From NCBI RefSeq assembly GCF_003254745.1, contig NZ_QKXH01000003.1:372001-436000 (forward strand): DNA of 64,000 nt. Reading direction: 5' to 3'. The number at the start of each line of letters is the position of its first letter. The stretch's first letter is position 1. The DNA comes from Flavobacterium aquariorum. Lineage in GTDB: Bacteria > Bacteroidota > Bacteroidia > Flavobacteriales > Flavobacteriaceae. Position numbers and translations under genes: made by a program. Below the pieces are notes generated by a model. It had not been told where the DNA came from. It saw only the letters and a list, made by a program, of their open reading frames with translations, and made no database searches. This document shows, piece by piece, positions 54,692 through 62,999 of this stretch.

Positions 54692-55474
54692 AAACAAATC
54701 ACTTCCATCCAAAATCCTTTTATTAAATCCTTGGTGCTATTGCAGGAAAAAGCAAAAGCCCGCAAACAATCGGGAACGTTCTTAATTGAAGGAAAGCGTG
54801 AAATTTCACTTGCCTTAAAAGGAGGATATGAAATAGAAACGATTTTGTTTTTACCCGAAGTTTGTTCGGAAACGGAAACCCGTAAATTATCGAATAACGC
54901 TGAATTGATAGAAATTAATAAAGATGTCTATCAAAAACTAGCATATCGAGACACTACCGAAGGTATTTTGGCTATAGCCAAAGCCAAATCGATGCAGTTA
55001 TCCGATTTACAATTATCCGAAAACCCATTGATTATTATTGCCGAAGCCCCGGAAAAACCGGGAAATATTGGCGCTTTATTACGTACCGCCGATGCCGCAA
55101 ATCTTGACGCTGTGATTATCGCCAACCCAAAAAGTGATTTATACAATCCAAATGTGGTTCGGTCGAGCGTTGGTTGTTTGTTTACCAATCAAATTGCAAC
55201 AGGAACCACTACTGAGATTATTGCTTTTTTGAAAGAACGAAACATCAATTTTTATTGTGCCACGCTACAAAACTCCACTTCATACCATACCCAAGATTAC
55301 ACTTCGCCAACTGCATTGGTTGTAGGAACAGAAGCCACGGGACTGACACAGGAATGGCGTGATGCTGCCACCCAAAATATCATTATCCCAATGCAAGGCG
55401 AAATTGACAGTATGAATGTTTCGGTAGCCGCAGCAATTTTAATATTTGAAGCTAAAAGACAGAGGGGATTTTAA
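54689..55474 (+). CDS. SpoU/TrmH-family RNA 2'-O-methyltransferase
   Basis: 261 residues. An N-terminal substrate-binding domain (SIQNPFIKSLVLLQEKAKARKQSGTFLIEG, in outline residues 6-35) precedes a SPOUT catalytic domain with the three motifs EAPEKPGNIGALLRTADAA, VVGTEATGLTQEW and the MNVSVAAAILIFEA knot segment. It methylates ribose 2'-OH in rRNA or tRNA with SAM. TTG at 54689 is chosen as start because the frame has an upstream stop at 54659, no ATG in between, and the conserved N-terminus begins right there. Which nucleotide is modified is unknown. Confidence 0.9.
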   Translation: MKQITSIQNPFIKSLVLLQEKAKARKQSGTFLIEGKREISLALKGGYEIETILFLPEVCSETETRKLSNNAELIEINKDVYQKLAYRDTTEGILAIAKAKSMQLSDLQLSENPLIIIAEAPEKPGNIGALLRTADAANLDAVIIANPKSDLYNPNVVRSSVGCLFTNQIATGTTTEIIAFLKERNINFYCATLQNSTSYHTQDYTSPTALVVGTEATGLTQEWRDAATQNIIIPMQGEIDSMNVSVAAAILIFEAKRQRGF

Positions 55475-55538
55475 ATTGTAGATTTTAGAATAAAACACAT
55501 AGATAATATAGATTTCCAGATTTAATTACATAAAAAAT

Positions 55539-57089
55539 ATGAAAAAAATTAGCCTTTCACTTTTAGTACTTCTTGCATTTAGCGTCCATTCTTTTGCTCA
55601 GATTTCGGAACAAGAAGTGGACAATGTTGTTAACAGAACTTTAACCGCCTTTAATGTTCCAGGAATTGCAGTAGCGATTGTAAAAGACGGGAAAGTGGTA
55701 TTGGCAAAAGGGTACGGAGTGAAATCTATACTAACCAATGAAAAAGTCGATGCAAATTCACTTTTTGGAATTGCTTCCAACAGCAAAGCTTTTACAAGTG
55801 CTGCTTTGGCTATGTTAATAGACCAAGGCAAACTAAAATGGGACGACAAAGTCATTACTTACCTGCCAAATTTCAAAATGTACAATGATTATGTTACCAA
55901 CGAATTTACGATTCGGGATTTACTGACTCACAGAAGCGGATTGGGACTTGGCGCAGGAGATTTAATGATTTGGCCTGACGGAAGCAGCTTTACCGCACAG
56001 GATATCACACAAAATTTACAGTATTTGAAACCGGTTTCTGCTTTTAGAACACAATATGATTATGATAATTTATTATACATTGTTGCAGGAGAAGTTGTTC
56101 ATAAAGTAAGTGGTATGAGTTGGTGTGATTTTATTGAAAACCGAATCATGAAACCACTCGAAATGAATAACAGTGCAGCTTCTTTTGTTCGCCTGAAAGA
56201 CACCACTAATGTTATTGCACCTCACGTTCCTATTCACGGAAAACTAAAAGTAATTAAGCGATACCAAAATCAATTGTTCGATGCAGCAGCTGGAATTTAT
56301 TCTAGTGTAAATGACATGAGCAAATGGATAATTATGCAATTGAATAATGGAAAATACAGCCCAGAAAACAAACAATTATTCTCCGAAAAAGAACATACCG
56401 AAATGTGGACTCCGCAAACTATAATTCATGCAGTAACAAAACCGCCTTACAATACTCATTTTAGTTCTTATGGATTGGGTTGGTTTTTGAGTGATGTAAA
56501 AGGATACAAACAAGTGACTCACACGGGAGGATTAGAAGGAATAGTGACTCAGGTGACTTTAATTCCTGAATTAAATTTAGGGATCGTAGTATTAACCAAC
56601 CAGCAATCGGGTGCGGCTTTTAACGCGGTAACCAATACTATAAAAGATAGTTATCTAGGCATCAAATCGGATGATTATGTCACTGTTTACAGTAATAGAG
56701 TAAAAGCCACCGAAGAATCGGCTGATAAAGTAACTGACGAGGTTTGGGCATTGGTTGCCAAAAACAAAAAAGAAAATAACAAAATTAACATCAACAATTA
56801 CATTGGCACCTACAAAGACAATTGGTTAGGCGAAATTGTAATTAGTGAAAAGAAAGGAAAATTATATTTTGCATCAAAAAGATCTCCACAACTTTCGGGA
56901 GAATTATTTCTTTATAAAGACAAAAATTTAGTGGTAAAATGGAATAATGCTTATTTCCATGCCGATGCCCATTTGTTTTTTGAATTTGATGCAACTGGAA
57001 AAGCAATTGGCATCAAAATGAAACCGATTTCCGAACTTACAGATTTCAGTTACGATTTTCAGGATTTGGACTTTAAAAAAGTATTGTAG
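55539..57089 (+). CDS. Exported serine hydrolase, class C beta-lactamase/PBP4*-like
   Basis: 516 residues with signal peptide 1-20 (SVHSFAQ). The beta-lactamase-family domain has the SxxK nucleophile S80-K83 in GIASNSKAFTSAALAML and the YxN element in QYDYDNLLYIV near 173, and HTGGLEG as the third KTG-like box. A C-terminal domain (about 400-516, NYIGTYKDNWLGEIVISEKKGKLYF) corresponds to DUF3471-type beta-barrel extensions. Probably a periplasmic esterase, D-aminopeptidase or peptidase rather than a true beta-lactamase. It is followed by a hairpin at 57095. Confidence 0.9.
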   Translation: MKKISLSLLVLLAFSVHSFAQISEQEVDNVVNRTLTAFNVPGIAVAIVKDGKVVLAKGYGVKSILTNEKVDANSLFGIASNSKAFTSAALAMLIDQGKLKWDDKVITYLPNFKMYNDYVTNEFTIRDLLTHRSGLGLGAGDLMIWPDGSSFTAQDITQNLQYLKPVSAFRTQYDYDNLLYIVAGEVVHKVSGMSWCDFIENRIMKPLEMNNSAASFVRLKDTTNVIAPHVPIHGKLKVIKRYQNQLFDAAAGIYSSVNDMSKWIIMQLNNGKYSPENKQLFSEKEHTEMWTPQTIIHAVTKPPYNTHFSSYGLGWFLSDVKGYKQVTHTGGLEGIVTQVTLIPELNLGIVVLTNQQSGAAFNAVTNTIKDSYLGIKSDDYVTVYSNRVKATEESADKVTDEVWALVAKNKKENNKININNYIGTYKDNWLGEIVISEKKGKLYFASKRSPQLSGELFLYKDKNLVVKWNNAYFHADAHLFFEFDATGKAIGIKMKPISELTDFSYDFQDLDFKKVL

Positions 57090-57094
57090 ACTGC

Positions 57095-57130
57095 AGAAGG
57101 CAGAATTCAGATTACTAAATTCTGCCTTCT
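57095..57130 (+). terminator. 13-bp hairpin after the serine hydrolase gene
   Basis: AGAAGGCAGAATT (57095-57107) and AATTCTGCCTTCT (57118-57130), perfect stem, 10-nt loop. There is no proper T tract, so it may be a repeat-derived hairpin rather than a strong terminator; it shares AGAAGGCAGAA with the tandem repeat at 40208. Confidence 0.4.
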
Positions 57131-57178
57131 TAAATCTAAAATCTACAATTTAAATTCCAAAAATCCCTCCTCCTTCCC

Positions 57179-57209
57179 TTGTATATTCTCTAATTTTTTT
57201 TTATATTTA
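57179..57209 (+). promoter_or_regulatory. Probable promoter of the RSH gene
   Basis: TTG at 57179-57181, 20-nt spacer, TATATTTA at 57202-57209 (last base off consensus). The preferred ATG is 19 nt downstream. Confidence 0.5.
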
Positions 57210-57228
57210 AGAATTGAACCATGCCGTT

Positions 57229-59448
57229 ATGATAGAAATCGATATAGAAAAAGAAAACAAAGCAATTGCTCAAGAATATAAAGAGTTATTACGCATCAGT
57301 TACCAAACCTTGACCGCAGAGGATAAAAAACTGATACGCAAGGCTTTTGATGTGGCAGTTGATGCCCATAAAGACCAGCGCCGTAAATCAGGAGAAGCCT
57401 ATATTTTCCATCCTATTGCCGTCGCCAAAATTGTAGCTTCCGATATTGGTTTGGGAGCAACTTCCATCGCCGCAGCCTTAATGCATGATGTTGTTGAAGA
57501 TACACCAATCACCGTCAAAGACATTGAAAAAATGTTTAATCCCAAAATCGCCCAATTGGTTGAAGGATTAACCAAAATATCATTGGTACAAAAAGACCTC
57601 AATGTATCGATGCAGGCCGAGAATTTTCGCAAAATGCTATTGACCCTTAATGACGACGTTCGGGTAATCCTCATTAAAATTGCAGACCGATTGCACAATA
57701 TGATGACCATGGACTCCATGGAAGATTACAAACAAGTCAAACTGGCATCTGAAACCTTATACATTTATGCGCCATTAGCGCATCGATTAGGACTTTATAA
57801 AATCAAAAACAAACTGGAGGATTTAGGGCTAAAATATACTGAACCTGAAAGATACAACTCCATTGTCAGCAAAATAAGAGAAACCAAGGAAGAACAAGAT
57901 TTATATATCAAAGACATTTCTGAAGTACTCCAAAAAGCATTGGATGAAGAAAACATAGATTACATCATCAAAGGCAGGCCAAAATCCATCTATTCTATCA
58001 ATAGAAAAATGTTGGCTCAAAATGTGACTTTTGACGAAGTTTACGACAAATTTGCCTTGCGTATCGTCTATAAATCAAATCCACATGATGAAAAATTCCT
58101 AGCTTGGAAAATTTACTCCATTGTGACGGACCATTACAGACCCAGTCCAAGTCGTTTACGTGACTGGATTTCCTCACCAAAATCAACTGGTTACGAAGCA
58201 TTACACATTACCGTAATGGGGCCAAAAGGTCGTTGGGTAGAAGTACAGGTGCGAAGCGAGCGCATGGATGAAATTGCCGAAAAAGGATATGCAGCACATT
58301 ACAAATACAAAAACGGAGCCACCGAAGAAAACGGTCTCGACGTTTGGTTAAACCTTTTGAAAGAAGCTCTCGAAAACTCCGAAACAAGTGCAGTAGATTT
58401 TGTGGAAGATTTCAAAATGAACCTATATTCCAAAGAGATTTATATTTTTACCCCAAAGGGAGAAATCAAATCTCTGCCCAAAGGTGCCACTTCATTGGAC
58501 TTTGCTTTTAGCATCCACTCCGAAATTGGAATAAAAACGAGAGGAACAAGAGTCAACGGGAAATTAGTTCCTTTAAATTATGAATTGAAAAGTGGAGACC
58601 AAGTAGAAATTATCACATCTCCTAACCAAAAACCAACCATCAACTGGCTGGATTACGTAACCACTTCAAGAGCAAAAAATAAAATTAGAAACGTCCTCAA
58701 CGAGAACACCAAAAAAATTGCCGAAGATGGAAAAGAACTTCTTACCCGTAAACTAAAACACCTAAAAGTCACACTAAACGAGCAAAGCATCAACGAATTG
58801 GTCAACTTTTTTAGGCTAAAAACGAGTTTGGATTTATTTTACAGAGTGGGTGTAGGTTCCATTGACAACCAACAATTAAAAGATTATGCTGCCCAAAAAA
58901 GCAACACTTTAATCAACTTTTTCAAAAACAAAATCAAGCGTTCCCATAGCACTGCCGACGAAGATATTCACAAACAAGTCATCAGTAGCAATTACGATAT
59001 GCTCGTTTTTGGAAAAACACACGACAAACTCGATTACAAATTATCTAGCTGTTGCAATCCCATCCCAGGAGACGAAGTTTTTGGTTTTGTAACCATAAAT
59101 GACGGTATCAAAATCCATAAAAAAGACTGTCCAAATGCCATTTCTCTTCAGTCAAATTATGCATACCGAATCATGCAGGCCAAATGGATCGATTCCACCC
59201 AGCAAGACTTCAAAGCCACCATCAACATCATGGGAATGGATACGTTGGGACTTACAAATGAATTGACAAAAGTGATTTCAAACAACATGAATGTAAACAT
59301 TCAAAGCATTTCTCTTAACGGTGAAGCCGGTATTTTCAAAGGTCAAGTATCCGTAATTGTGCCCAACATCACCATTCTGAAAAAATTAATGGATAACATC
59401 AAAAAAATTGACGGAATCGACAAAGTAACCCGAGTGTATAAAAACTAA
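57229..59448 (+). CDS. Bifunctional (p)ppGpp synthetase/hydrolase (RSH, RelA/SpoT)
   Basis: 739 residues from ATG 57229; a TTG at 57214 would add five residues and is less likely. The HD hydrolase domain is intact (FHPIAVAKIVASDIG, LMHDVVEDTP with H86 and D87), the synthetase domain has RPKSIYSINRKM and LRDWISSPKSTGYEALHITV, then TGS (TPKGEIKSLPKGATSLDFAF), zinc-finger-like and ACT domains (RVYKN end). Both catalytic halves look functional, so it should make and degrade the stringent-response alarmone. It is followed by a structured element and then fur and purA, a conserved order in Bacteroidota as I know it. Confidence 0.96.
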   Translation: MIEIDIEKENKAIAQEYKELLRISYQTLTAEDKKLIRKAFDVAVDAHKDQRRKSGEAYIFHPIAVAKIVASDIGLGATSIAAALMHDVVEDTPITVKDIEKMFNPKIAQLVEGLTKISLVQKDLNVSMQAENFRKMLLTLNDDVRVILIKIADRLHNMMTMDSMEDYKQVKLASETLYIYAPLAHRLGLYKIKNKLEDLGLKYTEPERYNSIVSKIRETKEEQDLYIKDISEVLQKALDEENIDYIIKGRPKSIYSINRKMLAQNVTFDEVYDKFALRIVYKSNPHDEKFLAWKIYSIVTDHYRPSPSRLRDWISSPKSTGYEALHITVMGPKGRWVEVQVRSERMDEIAEKGYAAHYKYKNGATEENGLDVWLNLLKEALENSETSAVDFVEDFKMNLYSKEIYIFTPKGEIKSLPKGATSLDFAFSIHSEIGIKTRGTRVNGKLVPLNYELKSGDQVEIITSPNQKPTINWLDYVTTSRAKNKIRNVLNENTKKIAEDGKELLTRKLKHLKVTLNEQSINELVNFFRLKTSLDLFYRVGVGSIDNQQLKDYAAQKSNTLINFFKNKIKRSHSTADEDIHKQVISSNYDMLVFGKTHDKLDYKLSSCCNPIPGDEVFGFVTINDGIKIHKKDCPNAISLQSNYAYRIMQAKWIDSTQQDFKATINIMGMDTLGLTNELTKVISNNMNVNIQSISLNGEAGIFKGQVSVIVPNITILKKLMDNIKKIDGIDKVTRVYKN

Positions 59449-59540
59449 CAAAAAGCATTCAATACAAAAACAAACTTTAAAAGTCAAAATTGTGATAATC
59501 GCAACCAAAAGACAAAAACAAATAGTTCCAAAAACCATTT

Positions 59541-59655
59541 GGGCGTGCCACCATTAGGAAAAGAGGCCAACTTAACTAACCGCCGATTCGGCCTCTTTCC
59601 CTAATGCTGTCGGGCTATCCGTGCTACTTCGGTAGCTTGCTCCTATCCCTCACGC
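59541..59655 (+). repeat. Hairpin-rich GC-rich intergenic element (family R2)
   Basis: 115 nt, visibly richer in GC than its surroundings. It starts GGGCGTGCC and ends CCCTCACGC, so GCGTG and CACGC can close the whole. Stem one: 17-nt arms at 59552-59568 and 59590-59606 pair with one mismatch (core AAGAGGCC / GGCCTCTT). Stem two: GCTAC(TTCG)GTAGC at 59623-59636, a C(UUCG)G tetraloop, exceptionally stable in RNA. I recall similar GGGCGTGCC...CTCACGC elements scattered between genes in Flavobacterium, but cannot verify here. Confidence 0.7.
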
Positions 59656-59778
59656 ACTAAGCCAGATCAGTAAGTTTTCATAAAAAACATCTTCTATTAT
59701 CCGTCACCATAGCCAAAAAAATAAAACACTGGATTTAGAATTAAAACTCTAAATTTTTATACTTTTAAAATAATAATT

Positions 59779-59786
59779 TATCTTTG
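59779..59786 (+). promoter_or_regulatory. -7 element of fur
   Basis: TATCTTTG, a full TAnnTTTG match, only 6 nt before the A of the fur ATG, implying a very short or absent 5' leader. No clear TTG upstream. Confidence 0.5.
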
Positions 59787-59792
59787 CAAGAT

Positions 59793-60272
59793 ATGACACT
59801 CATTTCCACAGATAACAACAAAAATCAGGAGATTGTAAAAAATGTTTTTACAATGTATCTCGAAAACAAAGGACACCGCAAAACACCAGAACGGTATGCT
59901 ATCCTTCAAGAAATATACGACAGTGAGGAACATTTTGATATAGAAAATCTATACCTCAAAATGAAAAACAAAAACTACCGTGTCAGTAGAGCAACCCTTT
60001 ACAATACAATAGAATTATTACTGGACTGCGCTTTGGTTCGCAAACATCAGTTTGGACAAAATCAAGCACACTACGAGAAGTCCTATTTTGACAAACAGCA
60101 CGATCATATTATTATGACCGATACTGGTGAAGTAATTGAATTCTGTGATCCACGAATTCAAACTATCAAAAAAACAATCGAAGAAATTTTTGATATCGAA
60201 ATTACCAATCATTCCCTATACTTATACGGAAACAGAAAAAAGACAAACGCAGAAAATACAATAGAAAATTAA
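59793..60272 (+). CDS. fur: Fur-family transcriptional regulator
   Basis: 159 residues from ATG 59793 ([20 protein letters not shown]); an in-frame TTG at 59784 lies inside the -7 element. The winged-helix DNA-binding domain has [20 protein letters not shown] and [15 protein letters not shown]. The metal-sensing half has [20 protein letters not shown], keeping the HDH ligands but lacking the two CxxC structural-zinc pairs of E. coli Fur. Fe(II)-loaded Fur represses uptake genes; the receptor locus at 1-10680 is an obvious candidate target. A role as PerR or Zur cannot be excluded. purA begins 18 nt downstream. Confidence 0.92.
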   Translation: MTLISTDNNKNQEIVKNVFTMYLENKGHRKTPERYAILQEIYDSEEHFDIENLYLKMKNKNYRVSRATLYNTIELLLDCALVRKHQFGQNQAHYEKSYFDKQHDHIIMTDTGEVIEFCDPRIQTIKKTIEEIFDIEITNHSLYLYGNRKKTNAENTIEN

Positions 60273-60290
60273 CTACAAATAAAACATAGA

Positions 60291-61562
60291 ATGACTGTAG
60301 ATTTATTATTAGGATTACAATGGGGAGATGAAGGAAAAGGTAAAATTGTTGACGTTCTTACATCAAATTATGATATAATTGCTCGTTTTCAAGGAGGTCC
60401 AAACGCAGGACACACTTTAGAATTTGATGGAATAAAACACGTTCTTAGAACTATTCCATCAGGAATTTTTCATAAAACTGCCATAAACATTATCGGAAAC
60501 GGAGTGGTAATTGACCCAGTAGTTTTTCAAAAAGAAATTGAAGGTCTTGAAAAATTTAATTTAGACATAAAAAGTAAATTAATCATTTCTAGAAAAGCAC
60601 ATTTAATCTTACCAACACACCGCTTACTGGATGCAGCTTCTGAAGCTTCAAAAGGGAAAGCAAAAATTGGTTCTACACTTAAAGGAATTGGTCCAACTTA
60701 CATGGACAAAACGGGTAGAAACGGATTACGTGTTGGAGATACAGAATTAGAAGATTTTAAAGAACGTTACAGAGCATTGGCTGACAAACACGAAGAAATG
60801 ATTAAATTCTACGATGTTAACATTCAGTACAATTTAGTTGAAATGGAAAAAGAATTTTTCGAATCTATCGAAGTTTTAAAATCATTAGACTTTATTGACA
60901 GCGAAGAATACTTAAACCAAGCTCAAAGAGCAGGAAAATCTATTCTTTGCGAAGGTGCTCAAGGTTCATTATTAGATGTTGACTTTGGAACATACCCATT
61001 TGTAACGTCATCTAATACTACTGCAGCTGGAGCTTGTACAGGTTTAGGAATTGCCCCAAACAAAATCAAAGAAGTTTACGGGATTTTCAAAGCTTATGTA
61101 ACTCGAGTAGGTAGCGGACCTTTCCCTACTGAACTTTTTGACGAAGATGGAGCTACAATGGCCAAAGTTGGAAACGAATTTGGATCAGTAACCGGAAGAC
61201 AAAGACGTTGCGGATGGTTAGACTTAGTTGCATTAAAATACGCTGTTCAAATCAACGGAGTAACACAATTAATGATGATGAAAGGCGATGTTCTTTCTGG
61301 TTTTGAAACGTTGAAAGTTTGTACGGAGTACAATTACAAAGGAAAAACCATTTCGCATTTCCCTTACAATATCGAACCGGAAAATGTAACTCCAGTTTTC
61401 AAAGAATTCAAAGGATGGCACCAAGATTTAACTGGCATGACCACTTACGACCAATTGCCGATTGAATTAAAAGAGTACATCGAATTTATAGAAAAGGAAG
61501 TAGAAGTTCCAATAAAAATTGTTTCTGTTGGACCAGACAGAAAACAAACAATTCTAAAATAA
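60291..61562 (+). CDS. purA: Adenylosuccinate synthetase
   Basis: 423 residues, full length. Joins IMP and aspartate with GTP to give adenylosuccinate, the first committed step to AMP. Motifs are the P-loop-like LLLGLQWGDEGKGKIVD at 5-21, GPNAGHTLEFDG with the catalytic His, GSTLKGIGPTYMDKTGRNGLR, CEGAQGSLLDVDFGTYPFVTSS and the TGRQRRCGWLDL IMP-binding segment. It lies 18 nt after fur and is probably cotranscribed. A terminator follows at 61569. Location just after the RSH gene is noteworthy because ppGpp is known to inhibit PurA in several bacteria. Confidence 0.98.
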   Translation: MTVDLLLGLQWGDEGKGKIVDVLTSNYDIIARFQGGPNAGHTLEFDGIKHVLRTIPSGIFHKTAINIIGNGVVIDPVVFQKEIEGLEKFNLDIKSKLIISRKAHLILPTHRLLDAASEASKGKAKIGSTLKGIGPTYMDKTGRNGLRVGDTELEDFKERYRALADKHEEMIKFYDVNIQYNLVEMEKEFFESIEVLKSLDFIDSEEYLNQAQRAGKSILCEGAQGSLLDVDFGTYPFVTSSNTTAAGACTGLGIAPNKIKEVYGIFKAYVTRVGSGPFPTELFDEDGATMAKVGNEFGSVTGRQRRCGWLDLVALKYAVQINGVTQLMMMKGDVLSGFETLKVCTEYNYKGKTISHFPYNIEPENVTPVFKEFKGWHQDLTGMTTYDQLPIELKEYIEFIEKEVEVPIKIVSVGPDRKQTILK

Positions 61563-61568
61563 TAAATT

Positions 61569-61598
61569 AACGTCTCGATAAATCGGGACGTTTTTTTT
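61569..61598 (+). terminator. Terminator of fur-purA
   Basis: AACGTCTCG (61569-61577) and CGGGACGTT (61584-61592), nine pairs with one G-U, 6-nt loop, then a T8 tract. Confidence 0.85.
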
Positions 61599-61618
61599 AG
61601 CACTTAAAATTAAATCCC

Positions 61619-62200
61619 ATGAACAATCCTAAAATAAAAAACTTAAAAACCGAACTACTTTCCGATAATTGGTACACCTTAAATAAAATTACCTACGACT
61701 ATCAAAAGAAAGACAATACTTGGGAAACTCAAATTAGAGAAGCTTACGACAGAGGAAATGGAGCTACCATATTGCTATACAACAAAAGGAATAAAACTGT
61801 AATTCTGACTCGGCAATTTCGATTACCAACATACCTAAATGGCAACAAATCAGGCATGATGATAGAAGCGTGTGCTGGACTATTAGACAAAGACCACCCA
61901 GAGCAGTGCATTATCAGAGAAACCGAAGAAGAAACAGGTTATTTACTTCCCGCAGTACAAAAGATTTTCGAAACATATATGTCTCCCGGATCAGTAACAG
62001 AGATCATCTATTTTTTTATAGGAGAATATGATGAATCCATGAAAGTAAGTTCTGGTGGGGGCTTAGAACAGGAACATGAAGAAATTGAGGTGCTCGAAAT
62101 GCCTTTTGACCAAGCATATGGTATGATAGAATCCGGTGAAATAAAAGATGCCAAAACCATTATGCTATTGCAGTATGCAAAAATCAATAATTTGGTTTAA
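61619..62200 (+). CDS. nudK: NUDIX hydrolase, GDP-mannose pyrophosphatase-like
   Basis: 193 residues. The NUDIX box is present as [23 protein letters not shown] (about 94-116; G...RETxEETG with the metal-binding glutamates). [20 protein letters not shown] and [13 protein letters not shown] fit the NudK/ADP-ribose pyrophosphatase subgroup, and [20 protein letters not shown] is the characteristic loop after the box. It hydrolyses nucleoside-diphosphate sugars such as GDP-mannose or ADP-ribose. The precise substrate is inferred from family resemblance. It stands between two terminators and is probably monocistronic. Confidence 0.9.
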   Translation: MNNPKIKNLKTELLSDNWYTLNKITYDYQKKDNTWETQIREAYDRGNGATILLYNKRNKTVILTRQFRLPTYLNGNKSGMMIEACAGLLDKDHPEQCIIRETEEETGYLLPAVQKIFETYMSPGSVTEIIYFFIGEYDESMKVSSGGGLEQEHEEIEVLEMPFDQAYGMIESGEIKDAKTIMLLQYAKINNLV

Positions 62201-62204
62201 TGCT

Positions 62205-62246
62205 AAAAAAAGAGTACTATATCTTAAAATAGTACTCTTTTTTTTT
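62205..62246. terminator. Bidirectional terminator between nudK and the peroxiredoxin gene
   Basis: AAAAAAAGAGTACTAT (62205-62220) and ATAGTACTCTTTTTTT (62229-62244), perfect 16-bp stem with an 8-nt loop; A and T runs give U tracts both ways. Confidence 0.9.
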
Positions 62247-62256
62247 AATTCAAGAC

Positions 62257-62895
62257 TTATAAATTAGGTTGTGGTGTCATACGCAAATATGGTTTAATAC
62301 GAGTATGCCCTTTTGGAAACTTGCCAGCAATATCACTATCCGAAATAGCCGTAGATATTACCACATCTTCCCCATTTTTCCAGTTAGCAGGAGTAGCAAC
62401 ACTGTAATTAGCCGTCAATTGTAAACTGTCAATGACCCTAAGCAATTCTTCAAAATTTCGCCCTGTAGAGGCAGGGTAAGTCAACGTCAATTTTATTTTT
62501 TTGTCAGCTCCAATCACAAAAACCGAACGAACCGTAAATTTATCACTCGCATTGGGATGAATCATATCATAAAGCATAGCGACTTCTTTATTTTCATCAG
62601 CAATAATTGGAAAATTAACTGTTGTATTTTGAGTTTCATTTATATCTTTTATCCATTCCTTGTGAGATTCTAAACCATCAACACTTAAGGCAATAACTTT
62701 TGTATTTCTCTTAACAAATTCAGGATAATAATTCGCTACTGTACCTAATTCAGTAGTACAAACTGGTGTAAAATCAGCTGGATGCGAAAACAATACACCC
62801 CACGAATCGCCTAACCATTCATGAAATTGTATAGTTCCCATTGATGTTTCTGCTTTAAAATCTGGAGCAGTATCTCCTAATCGTAATGTTGACAT
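62257..62895 (-). CDS. 1-Cys peroxiredoxin (Prx6 type)
   Basis: 212 residues from the ATG at 62895 (MSTLRLGDTAPDFKAETSMG); the frame can be opened 17 codons earlier, but that stretch is AT-rich leader. Peroxidatic cysteine C46 lies in SHPADFTPVCTTELG, and the PxxxTxxC pattern with a later Arg is complete. The long C-terminal domain (ANWKNGEDVVIST, GHTRIKPYLRMTPQP) marks the Prx6 subfamily, and no resolving cysteine is seen. It reduces peroxides in the cytosol with an external thiol. It is convergent with nudK across a strong bidirectional terminator. Confidence 0.94.
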   Translation of the reverse strand: MSTLRLGDTAPDFKAETSMGTIQFHEWLGDSWGVLFSHPADFTPVCTTELGTVANYYPEFVKRNTKVIALSVDGLESHKEWIKDINETQNTTVNFPIIADENKEVAMLYDMIHPNASDKFTVRSVFVIGADKKIKLTLTYPASTGRNFEELLRVIDSLQLTANYSVATPANWKNGEDVVISTAISDSDIAGKFPKGHTRIKPYLRMTPQPNL

Positions 62896-62999
62896 AATTC
62901 TAATGTTTTTAGTTTCCTTAAAATTAAATAAAAAAACAACAAACACTAGAAAAAATCATGAATGTAATTACTACAAATCAAACAGTTACTCAAATATTC

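Larger units (their letters stand above)
59449..59792. other. Intergenic region between the RSH gene and fur
   Basis: 344 nt without a gene. It contains the hairpin-rich element at 59541-59655 and, at the end, the fur -7 element (59779-59786). The rest is A-rich and shows nothing else I can support. Confidence 0.7.

Noticed and set aside
62896..62946. 17-codon N-terminal extension of the peroxiredoxin
   Set aside because: Non-ATG start and AT-rich leader; Prx6 proteins begin at MSTLRLGD-like sequence.
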